Source: Lentimicrobiaceae bacterium
GTDB lineage: Bacteria; Bacteroidota; Bacteroidia; Bacteroidales; Lentimicrobiaceae
Direction of reading: 5' to 3'
NCBI GenBank assembly: GCA_028697695.1
Contig: JAQVEI010000146.1
Span: forward strand, 1-6,375
DNA length: 6,375 nucleotides
This document shows positions 1 through 5,853 of the stretch, piece by piece (the stretch's first letter is position 1; every line of letters starts with the position of its first letter). Both the position numbers and the translations under genes were made by a program. The notes below the pieces were generated by a model. It was given only the letters and a program-made list of their open reading frames with translations. It did not search any database and had not been told where the DNA came from.

Positions 1-1538
1 ACAAAATATAGGTAGTTGTTAAATTTGCCCAGTTTGACACCCGGAAATATGAGTGTAAACAAAAACCAGATAAAACCCAATAAACCAAAAGCAATGGTAA
101 TGGCCAGGAACTGGTTGTGCGCCCTGTTTCGAAAGGGTTGCTCCAATCGGGAATCCAGGCCATTATAAACGCGATCAAAAGTTTTTTTGACATCTCCTGT
201 GCCTACTCCCACAAGCCAGTGTTGTTTTATTATCCATACCGATGTTTTCCAATATTCAACACGCTGCATCAGGGATGAGGCATTTGGATCGCCATGCTTA
301 ACGTAATTTTGGTATCCCATCGCCATTTGCTCCAGCCGGGGTTTAAGGTTAAAAGTCTTTAAGTAGGCGGCATTGGCAATCCCGTTTTCAATATTTTCGA
401 CCTCTTCCCGACTTAGATTTTGCACGGCTTCCGCATCCTTTCTGCAGCCTTTGGAGTTGAGGAAACGGATTAACGTATATTTAAGCTGCTGCCCTTTCTT
501 ATCGAGACCATCGTATGAAAAGTTACTTTTCTCATTCCAGCTGTACCGCATTTCGGTTTCACACAGGTATAGCCCGACATATTTCCCATTTTCAATGCCA
601 TAAGTAATGGTATCGTGCTGGTATGGAGAGCCGAAACGGGTATGTGTTTCTAAATTTTTGAAATCTACAGGAGCAGGGTTATTGAACGCATCCAGTGCAA
701 TTTTAAGGCTATAAATTCCGGCAACCAATCCAACTATCAATGAAATAAAAACGAGTGTCCGTATAAACACATTCTTCATTTTTATGATGCCCCTGATTAA
801 AAACATCAAACCCAGCACGAGAGCAATAATAATTCCGGTAAACGACTCAAGAATAAGTAAAAAGGCAAGGAACCACAGGATGGCGGAATAAATCATGACT
901 TTTTTCCATAAGGTCATGGATGGATTTACCATCAACAGATGTATGAGAATAAAAATTGAAAAACAAATATTGAGTCCAAACCGTATATGTGAAATGAAAA
1001 TACTAAGCTCTCTGGGATCGCTCACCTGACGGGTAAAGAGAACATACATACTTGCCATGCTTCCGGCAAAAACCGCCATCACAAAAAACACCAATACCGA
1101 TTTAAAATGCTTTTCGTTTAATGCGGGGCTGGTTGAGAACAAAACCGGTAATGCCAGTAATGGCAATTTAATTCTCAGGTCTTTCAGAGCGTAGGTAAAA
1201 TCGGATGTATAAACAAGGCCTATAACATGTAATAAGTAAAAAGAAACAAGCACCAAAGCTGCCTGATTGTTGAAAAAACTATGAAACTTGCCGGCAAGGT
1301 TTCTACTTGTTCTCCTGATGAAGTCCGCTATTTTTTGCAAAAACCCTGACTGATTTCCGTCCTGAACCGACAAGGCCATTCCATCAAAAATCCAAAAAAT
1401 AAGCAGTAGAAATTGTGCCACACTCATTCCAAACTCCGATAATGGAATGGAAATGGCAAGTAAAATGGTAGCATAAAGCAAGGGTAGTCCAAGATTTAAG
1501 CGCGGACTGCCATGCACTGAAGCCTGTTTATGCCACAT
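1..1538 (-). CDS. O-antigen ligase / Wzy-family polytopic membrane protein, 3' end outside window
   Basis: I translated this frame by hand; it is open from an ATG at 1538-1536 to the left edge, giving 512 residues without a stop. Hydrophobic segments lie near residues 18-52 (two), 93-110, 123-138, 145-169, 178-203, 211-249 (two) and 258-280. A hydrophilic stretch of about 195 residues follows, then another helix at about 478-499. The long hydrophilic loop ends with VGVGTGD (443-449) and RAHNQFL (472-478), the G-rich and HNxxL signatures of the Wzy_C/O-antigen ligase superfamily. Members join or polymerise lipid-linked glycans on the periplasmic face of the inner membrane; the substrate cannot be told from sequence. 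The start lies 6 bases after the stop of the S41 protease gene and in the same frame, so the two are surely cotranscribed. The C-terminal helices are missing. The family call is firm, but ligase versus polymerase is open. Confidence 0.87.
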   Translation of the reverse strand, partial: MWHKQASVHGSPRLNLGLPLLYATILLAISIPLSEFGMSVAQFLLLIFWIFDGMALSVQDGNQSGFLQKIADFIRRTSRNLAGKFHSFFNNQAALVLVSFYLLHVIGLVYTSDFTYALKDLRIKLPLLALPVLFSTSPALNEKHFKSVLVFFVMAVFAGSMASMYVLFTRQVSDPRELSIFISHIRFGLNICFSIFILIHLLMVNPSMTLWKKVMIYSAILWFLAFLLILESFTGIIIALVLGLMFLIRGIIKMKNVFIRTLVFISLIVGLVAGIYSLKIALDAFNNPAPVDFKNLETHTRFGSPYQHDTITYGIENGKYVGLYLCETEMRYSWNEKSNFSYDGLDKKGQQLKYTLIRFLNSKGCRKDAEAVQNLSREEVENIENGIANAAYLKTFNLKPRLEQMAMGYQNYVKHGDPNASSLMQRVEYWKTSVWIIKQHWLVGVGTGDVKKTFDRVYNGLDSRLEQPFRNRAHNQFLAITIAFGLLGFIWFLFTLIFPGVKLGKFNNYLYF

Positions 1539-1544
1539 CTTGAC

Positions 1545-3218
1545 TTATGATTTGGGTTTGATGGTCGTGTTGCTAAGTATTCCGGAATATTCACCTGAGT
1601 TTTCGAGCAATTTCATAGCCATTTTTACTTCATCGTCTTCAGTTACCATAGCTTCTACTCTGCCTTTTTGAGCATAATACCTTGCTACAATCTCACTGCG
1701 GAGCAGTGAACTAATCTCAGGTTTAAATTTAATTAAATCGCTGTTTTTATTGTGCTTTACCTTACTTTCCAGGTCAGCCAAATCATCCTTAAGCTCTTCA
1801 AAATATTTTTCATTTTCGGCAGCCTGTTTTAGCTGAGTCAATAATTTTTCGCTTCGGGTAACATAGTCGTATTCCTTGTCGGCAAGCCAGTTCACAAAAT
1901 CGTTGTATATGTCATCGGTAATGGTAAACTGCCGGGCAGGCGGAATGGTATCGTGCACACGCTTAAAATGGTTTGCATAATCAAAGATAAGATACCTGCT
2001 AATGAGACTAATGGCAATATTACTGAGTGGCTCATCACTGGTAACAATATCGGGTTCTATACCCCCACCATCATATACCGGTCGTCCGGCTTTGGTTTTA
2101 AATTCATGAATAAGGGAGTCGGGAATCTTTGCAGAGAAAGCCAAACTATCTCTGTGGCCATAATCAATAGCCTGAATGCAGCGTCCACTGGGAATATAAT
2201 ACTTGGCAATGGTAACTTTCATTTGGGTTTTATAACTTAAAGGCAATATATTCTGCACCAGCCCTTTACCAAAGGTACGTTTACCAATAATAACTGCCCG
2301 GTCTAAATCCTGGAATGCCCCTGCGACAATTTCGGAGGCAGAGGCGCTGTATCCATTAACCAGAACCACCAGTGGTATTTCATTATCCATGGGCTGCATA
2401 ATGGTTTTATAGGATTTATTGCGATCGGGCGATTTACCTTTGGTACTCACGATAAGCTCACCTTTTTTAATGAAGAAGTTGGCAATATTCACCGCTTCAT
2501 TCATTAATCCACCCCCATTGTCGCGCAAATCAATGACTAAAGAAGTTAGTTTCCCTTTTTCGCGCAGTGCCAGAAACGCTTCCTTAAATTCCTTGGATGA
2601 AGTCTGGGTAAAACCCGAAAGTTTGATGTACCCGGTGTGTTCGTTCAGCATCAGGGAGTGTGTTACGTTAGGAATAGCCACATTCTCGCGGGTAACTTCC
2701 TTCTCCATCGGATTGGCAACTCCTTCACGTTTTATCAACAACTTAACTTTTGTACCTGGCTGGCCTTTAAGCACCATACTCACATCGCTGACCGACTTAC
2801 CTTTTGCATCTTTATCATTCACCATAAGTATTCTGTCGCCCTGAATGAGGCCTGCTTTCATGGCGGGTGAATTCTCGTAAGGCTCTGAAATTACCACATA
2901 CCCCCCCTGCTGATGAATAAGCGCACCAATACCACCATACTGACCGGTAGTCATAAAGGTGTAATCTTCAATATCAGCTTCAGGGATAAATACCGTATAG
3001 GGGTCAAGGCGGTCGAGTATGGCTTCTATGCCATAAGTAATCAGTTCTCCATGATTAAGCTCATCTACATAGCTATTGTTCAGCTCCTTGTACATGGAGA
3101 CAAAAATGTCCAGATTTTTCGACAATTCGAAATCCGAAGAATTTACCTGTGCCTTTAACCCTACATTAAATGAAAGGCTTAAGGCAAGGCAAAAAAGCAG
3201 GGTAGTTATTTTTTTCAT
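1545..3218 (-). CDS. S41 family C-terminal processing peptidase (CtpA/Prc type), exported
   Basis: The 557-residue protein begins with a typical signal peptide (MKK, hydrophobic residues 4-21, likely cut after LKA at 23), so it acts in the periplasm. An N-terminal helical part (about 28-90) leads into a PDZ domain (about 95-165) that binds the C-termini of substrates. The S41 protease core runs from about 195 to 395. Its catalytic serine is S293 in SASASE and its general-base lysine is K318 in FGKG. The 25-residue spacing and Q322 at K+4 match the Ser-Lys-Gln triad of E. coli Prc. The C-terminal 160 residues are charged and helical and end in the segment SEIVARYYAQKGRVEA (508-523), usual in Bacteroidota members. 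Length is normal. It follows yidD by 76 bases and precedes the ligase-family gene by 6 bases. Family knowledge suggests trimming or turnover of envelope proteins; the actual substrates are unknown. Confidence 0.97.
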   Translation of the reverse strand: MKKITTLLFCLALSLSFNVGLKAQVNSSDFELSKNLDIFVSMYKELNNSYVDELNHGELITYGIEAILDRLDPYTVFIPEADIEDYTFMTTGQYGGIGALIHQQGGYVVISEPYENSPAMKAGLIQGDRILMVNDKDAKGKSVSDVSMVLKGQPGTKVKLLIKREGVANPMEKEVTRENVAIPNVTHSLMLNEHTGYIKLSGFTQTSSKEFKEAFLALREKGKLTSLVIDLRDNGGGLMNEAVNIANFFIKKGELIVSTKGKSPDRNKSYKTIMQPMDNEIPLVVLVNGYSASASEIVAGAFQDLDRAVIIGKRTFGKGLVQNILPLSYKTQMKVTIAKYYIPSGRCIQAIDYGHRDSLAFSAKIPDSLIHEFKTKAGRPVYDGGGIEPDIVTSDEPLSNIAISLISRYLIFDYANHFKRVHDTIPPARQFTITDDIYNDFVNWLADKEYDYVTRSEKLLTQLKQAAENEKYFEELKDDLADLESKVKHNKNSDLIKFKPEISSLLRSEIVARYYAQKGRVEAMVTEDDEVKMAMKLLENSGEYSGILSNTTIKPKS

Positions 3219-3294
3219 GTGTGGTTTTATATTTTAATCCAAATTGAGTTGCAACAAAACTTGCATTTTAACTAAGGTTAACCCGGTTGAGGAC
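3219..3294. other. Short intergenic gap yidD to S41 protease gene
   Basis: This 76-base AT-rich gap is the largest certain break within the minus-strand series. It contains two 8-base palindromes, GTTGCAAC (3248-3255) and GGTTAACC (3276-3283), but no GC-rich hairpin followed by a T run, so I see no intrinsic terminator. On the minus strand TCAATTTG differs by one base from the Bacteroidota -7 box TAnnTTTG, but no TTTG lies at the right distance upstream. A secondary promoter is possible but not supported. Confidence 0.4.
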
Positions 3295-3516
3295 TTAGGG
3301 GACCGGGTCATACCCGCTGCCTCCCCAGGGGTGACAGGATGCAACACGTTTTATCGTTAACCATCCCCCTTTAACAGGCCCATGTTTTTTAATGGCTTCC
3401 ACTCCATACTGCGAACATGTTGGTGTATAGCGGCATGAAGGGGGTAAATAGGGTGAAATCGCCCACTGATATAGCCGGATGATGCCAACCAGCAGATTAG
3501 TGAAGAGTTTTCTCAT
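3295..3516 (-). CDS. yidD: Membrane protein insertion efficiency factor YidD
   Basis: This 73-residue protein has the normal length and layout of YidD. An amphipathic N-terminal helix (residues 3-20) is followed by the Cys-containing signature SCRYTPTCSQY (27-37) and the ending CHPWGGSGYDPVP (61-73). The conserved cysteines are C28, C34 and C61. YidD is a small protein at the inner face of the cytoplasmic membrane that assists the YidC/Sec route of membrane-protein insertion. Its ATG lies inside the last codons of rnpA in another frame, with a 20-base overlap, so translation of the two is probably coupled. The rnpA-yidD pair is widely conserved, though in many bacteria yidC comes next; here yidC is absent and an S41 protease gene follows. 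Confidence 0.97.
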   Translation of the reverse strand: MRKLFTNLLVGIIRLYQWAISPYLPPSCRYTPTCSQYGVEAIKKHGPVKGGWLTIKRVASCHPWGGSGYDPVP

Positions 3517-3874
3517 ATTCCTGATTTAAACGTTGAAGCAGTAAAATTATTATGGGTTCCAGATTTTTATATTCAGGCATTGTTTTAGCAACGTAAACAA
3601 AGGCGAGATCACAACCTTTGCCGGGCTTAAGCTCAGTAAGCAAATGTTTATGCCTGCGATATATCTCCCGCATCAGCCGCCGAATTCTGTTTCGGTCAAC
3701 AGCTCTGCGAAAGTTACGTTTTGGAATACTAAAGAGTACCCGATAACCGGAGTTGTTGTCTGACAAACGCCAGACCATTCGCAAGGGATGTTTAAACATG
3801 CTGTTGCCTTTTGTAAACAGCAGTTCAATGGCCAGCTCACCACACAGGCGTTCATGTTTACCAAAGGTTTGCAT
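3497..3874 (-). CDS. rnpA: Ribonuclease P protein component
   Basis: The 125-residue basic protein is the small protein subunit that binds RNase P RNA and helps it remove 5' leaders from pre-tRNAs in the cytoplasm. The N-terminus MQTFGKHERLCG with the F20 and KG22-23 region fits the family (usual form F.k.eRL....f..lf..G). The diagnostic RNA-binding motif RRAVDRNRIRRLMRE is at residues 56-70, after PKR (51-53). Length is usual for the family, and the first ATG aligns with the family start. It begins 41 bases after the hemD stop and overlaps yidD by 20 bases. In many bacteria rnpA follows rpmH near dnaA; here it follows hemD, as seen in Bacteroidota. Confidence 0.97.
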   Translation of the reverse strand: MQTFGKHERLCGELAIELLFTKGNSMFKHPLRMVWRLSDNNSGYRVLFSIPKRNFRRAVDRNRIRRLMREIYRRHKHLLTELKPGKGCDLAFVYVAKTMPEYKNLEPIIILLLQRLNQEYEKTLH

Positions 3875-3915
3875 GGTTGTTAATATTAAGCCTAACCGGT
3901 GTTATGGCTAAGGTC

Positions 3916-4671
3916 TTATTTTCCCTTTAATCCGGCGGCCAAAAAATGATCGATAGCTTTGGCCATGCTGGGTGCCTTTTCGTTGGGTGCTTCTATGGCC
4001 AATTTTAATCCGGCATTGCGTGCCTCCTGGGCAGTGCTGGGCCCGAACACGGCTATTAATTGGTCTTTCTGCTTGAAATTCTTAAAGTTCTTAAGTAACG
4101 ACTTTATTCCGGCAGGACTAAAGAAGACAATCATATCATATTTTTCCGTATCAAGAAAAGACATATCCTCGGAAACAGTACGATACATTACTACCTTATC
4201 GTATTTTATTTTCTGTGCATCGAGTAACTCACTTAACTCCGGGTTATGGTCTTCATTACAGGGCAGCAGATACTGCTCATTTTTGTGCTTGCGAATAGAG
4301 TCAACCAAATCAGAAAGTTCCTGGTTGCTAAAAAATATTTTTCGCTTCCTGTACTGAATGTATTTCTGAAGGTATAAAGCTATAGTCTCGGCAGAGCAGA
4401 AGTATTTCATGCTTTCAGGTACCTCAAACCGCAGTTCAGCCGCGAGCCTGAAGAAATTGTCCACACCATGTTTGCTGGTAAAAATTACTGCACTATGCTC
4501 GCTCAGCCTTACTTTGTTTTCCTTCCGGAAATCAATAGAGCTTAAGCCCTCGATACGGAAAAACTTGTGAAAATCAATGTTGATACCATATTTTTTTACA
4601 ATATCAGCATAGGGTGATTTCTCGATATCGGCAGGTCGGGGTTGTGAAATAAGTATGTTCCTGACTTTCAA
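3916..4671 (-). CDS. hemD: Uroporphyrinogen-III synthase (Bacteroidota type), TTG start
   Basis: HemD cyclises hydroxymethylbilane to uroporphyrinogen III, the branch-point precursor of heme and other tetrapyrroles, in the cytoplasm. From the TTG at 4671-4669 the protein has 251 residues and starts KVRNILISQPRP after the initiator, which fits Bacteroidota homologues as I know them. Further recognisable blocks (numbered from this start) are AVIFTSKHGVDNFF (61-74), MKYFCSAETIALYLQKYIQ (88-106), YRKRKIFF (107-114), VVMYRTVS (160-167), IVFFSPAGIKSLL (181-193) and FGPSTAQEARNAGL (209-222), giving the two-domain layout of the family. No ATG lies in frame before these blocks; a second TTG at 4719 would add 16 basic and hydrophobic residues not typical of the family. 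The gene sits between the DUF4271 gene and rnpA. Sequence identity across HemD proteins is low, so the call rests on the Bacteroidota form and context. Confidence 0.92.
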   Translation of the reverse strand: MKVRNILISQPRPADIEKSPYADIVKKYGINIDFHKFFRIEGLSSIDFRKENKVRLSEHSAVIFTSKHGVDNFFRLAAELRFEVPESMKYFCSAETIALYLQKYIQYRKRKIFFSNQELSDLVDSIRKHKNEQYLLPCNEDHNPELSELLDAQKIKYDKVVMYRTVSEDMSFLDTEKYDMIVFFSPAGIKSLLKNFKNFKQKDQLIAVFGPSTAQEARNAGLKLAIEAPNEKAPSMAKAIDHFLAAGLKGK

Positions 4672-4736
4672 AATATTCCTGTATTTAACATTAAAAAATA
4701 ATTTTCGCAAAACCTGCAAAATACCGTAACATGCTG

Positions 4737-5732
4737 CTAACCAAGCAAGTTAAGTAATTTTGCAAGTATCAAAACCGGTAAAATTTCGAGGGTGCAAAGA
4801 TACAAAAATAAATACACAACCGAAAACGATTGCACTTTCATTCCAACCATAAATAATCGTAAAAAACGGTAGCTGTAAATAAGGATGAACAACCCCAAAG
4901 TTATATACAACAATAGCATTTCCCCAGTGTATATCCAGGCAAAAATCAGTACAAACGAAAACAGGCCGGCTACCAGGTTAAAAATTACGATGGTAATGAT
5001 AAATTCAGATGCAAAATTACTGGTGCCGAACAATTTACCCGTAAAACCAATAAAAATAACTTTCAGTAGCCAGAACAAAGTGATGCCGGCAACCAGTATA
5101 AGGTAAAACCATAGCCCATCCCCGTATAACAATTTAAACGGCGGTTCAATGATGATTAATCCAAATGCCAGCGTTGCAGTAGCTATAACATATATCATAC
5201 CCAGTCCGGCCGTAATTCGTTCACGTACCAGGTTACCATCCCTCATCAATTGGTTCACAAAATAAGGAGCATAAAATGCCCTGACTATCTGTTTAAGCCG
5301 CCTTTGGTAAAAATGACGGCTCCAGGCGAGCAGAACAAGAATAATAATCAACGAGAAGCCAATGAAATCATAGTTGGGCGAATACCGGCTTGCCGGCTGG
5401 ACAACCACTCCTGGAGCGTTTGGTTCATGCAATAATGACGGCCGGATTGACACCGTATCCTTCCGGGATGAATCGGGCAATACAATTTCACGGAGTTCAA
5501 ATTTAAAAGTAGAATCCACCGGAAAAGGATTCAGGCTGTCGGCCAGAAAATAAAAATAATTGGTGATGGTATCCATGGATGAAACCGGCTCTACAAATTG
5601 AAGCATTTGCAAGCTACTGCTTTGCGAATCGGGAGGTGTTTGCGCGGATATCATCGGTGGCAAAATTAGCCTTTTTGTTCTGAATGCAGAACAATATTTT
5701 GCGACACTGCGCCGCCGGCAGCCACAACACAT
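4737..5732 (-). CDS. DUF4271 domain-containing inner-membrane protein, start uncertain
   Basis: The longest frame gives 331 residues. Residues about 30-120 are hydrophilic and rich in Ser, Asp and Pro. Six membrane segments follow near 122-138, 174-196, 206-228, 241-266, 272-289 and 302-325. The basic loops HFYQRRLKQIVR (140-151) and YRFLRLF (288-294) place those sides in the cytoplasm, so the N-terminal part should face the periplasm. The C-terminal segment YLFLYLCTLEILPVLILAKLL (307-327) and the position just upstream of hemD are characteristic of DUF4271 proteins of Bacteroidota, whose function is unknown. The first 26 residues (Cys/Arg-rich) look poorly coding. A promoter-like TAATTTTG at 5668-5661 favours a start at ATG 5654, 5606 or 5576. 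Against this, residues 18-31 (RTKR, then LILPPMI, then SAQ) resemble a weak signal peptide that would need the longer form. Confidence 0.82.
   Translation of the reverse strand: MCCGCRRRSVAKYCSAFRTKRLILPPMISAQTPPDSQSSSLQMLQFVEPVSSMDTITNYFYFLADSLNPFPVDSTFKFELREIVLPDSSRKDTVSIRPSLLHEPNAPGVVVQPASRYSPNYDFIGFSLIIILVLLAWSRHFYQRRLKQIVRAFYAPYFVNQLMRDGNLVRERITAGLGMIYVIATATLAFGLIIIEPPFKLLYGDGLWFYLILVAGITLFWLLKVIFIGFTGKLFGTSNFASEFIITIVIFNLVAGLFSFVLIFAWIYTGEMLLLYITLGLFILIYSYRFLRLFMVGMKVQSFSVVYLFLYLCTLEILPVLILAKLLNLLG
5661..5677 (-). promoter_or_regulatory. Candidate promoter (-7 box TAATTTTG) for the DUF4271-hemD-rnpA operon
   Basis: On the minus strand TAATTTTG (5668-5661) matches the Bacteroidota -7 consensus TAnnTTTG exactly. 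A TTG lies 23 bases upstream of it, at the long end of the spacing known for this promoter class; that TTG (5694-5692) is the outer part of the neighbouring palindrome. Transcription would begin about 5655-5657, right at the ATG at 5654. This is an inference from the motif only; it conflicts with the longest reading frame, which covers the site. Confidence 0.4.
5675..5694. repeat. Perfect inverted repeat, operator-like
   Basis: TTGTTCTG-AATG-CAGAACAA has perfect 8-base arms around a 4-base spacer. It lies directly upstream of the minus-strand TAATTTTG element, where a repressor or activator could bind. It could also form a small hairpin if transcribed, but no T run follows to make a terminator. 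It falls within the extended DUF4271 reading frame (codons 13-20). Confidence 0.55.
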
Positions 5733-5755
5733 CTTTTGAGCGATCCTTATTGATT

Positions 5756-5767
5756 GTTTAATTAAAC
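5756..5767. repeat. 12-base perfect palindrome GTTTAATTAAAC
   Basis: GTTTAATTAAAC is self-complementary over all 12 bases and lies midway between the divergent genes, 40 bases before the pta -7 box. It is a possible regulator site, though an AT-rich palindrome of this length can arise by chance. Confidence 0.35.
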
Positions 5768-5806
5768 TTCATAACAATCCGATTAAAATCTTTGGTAAAA
5801 TAGTCC

Positions 5807-5814
5807 TACTTTTG
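5807..5814 (+). promoter_or_regulatory. Candidate -7 promoter element for pta
   Basis: TACTTTTG matches the Bacteroidota -7 consensus TAnnTTTG exactly and lies 39 bases before the pta ATG, predicting transcription from about 5818-5821 and a leader near 35 bases. The upstream TTTG at 5791-5794 is only 12 bases away instead of the usual 19-21, so the -33 element is weak or missing; an activator may be needed, or the promoter may rely on the -7 box. Confidence 0.5.
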
Positions 5815-5820
5815 CAAAAG
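5809..5820. repeat. 12-base perfect palindrome CTTTTGCAAAAG over the pta -7 box
   Basis: CTTTTGCAAAAG is perfectly self-complementary and shares six bases with the TACTTTTG promoter element. A protein bound here would cover the -7 region and the expected transcription start of pta, so it is a candidate operator for repression. No sequence evidence names the regulator. Confidence 0.4.
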
Positions 5821-5853
5821 ATTTATTATCCACGTTATTATCTCCTTTCATTC

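Larger units (their letters stand above)
5733..5853. promoter_or_regulatory. Divergent intergenic region between the minus-strand operon and pta
   Basis: This AT-rich 121-base region separates genes transcribed away from each other, so it must hold the pta promoter and perhaps one for the opposite operon. It contains two perfect 12-base palindromes (5756-5767 and 5809-5820) and a perfect TAnnTTTG box towards pta. Towards the minus-strand genes I see no TAnnTTTG; an AAGGA lies 11 bases before the ATG at 5732 but Bacteroidota rarely rely on such sites. Confidence 0.6.

Noticed and set aside
373..603. Plus-strand open frame of 76 codons
   Set aside because: It lies antisense within the well-supported ligase-family gene and shows no recognisable motif.
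1953..3158. Several plus-strand open frames (1953-2240, 2419-2844, 2637-2870, 2913-3158)
   Set aside because: All are antisense shadows of the S41 protease gene, whose PDZ domain and catalytic residues are certain.
3276..3288. Possible terminator around GGTTAACC / AACCCGGTT after yidD
   Set aside because: The overlapping short palindromes do not form a stable hairpin with a following T run, so termination is not supported.
3673..3864. Minus-strand open frame of 63 codons
   Set aside because: It is a frame-shifted shadow of rnpA.
3959..4357. Plus-strand open frame of 132 codons
   Set aside because: It is antisense to hemD; its apparent sequence is the reverse of conserved HemD codons.
4690..4732. 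Tiny minus-strand frame starting with ATG at 4732 between the DUF4271 gene and hemD (13 codons)
   Set aside because: It is too short, has no motif, and runs out of frame across the hemD upstream region; kept out as chance.
4885..5435. Plus-strand open frames at 4885-5106 and 5250-5435
   Set aside because: Both are antisense to the membrane segments of the DUF4271 protein and have no family features.
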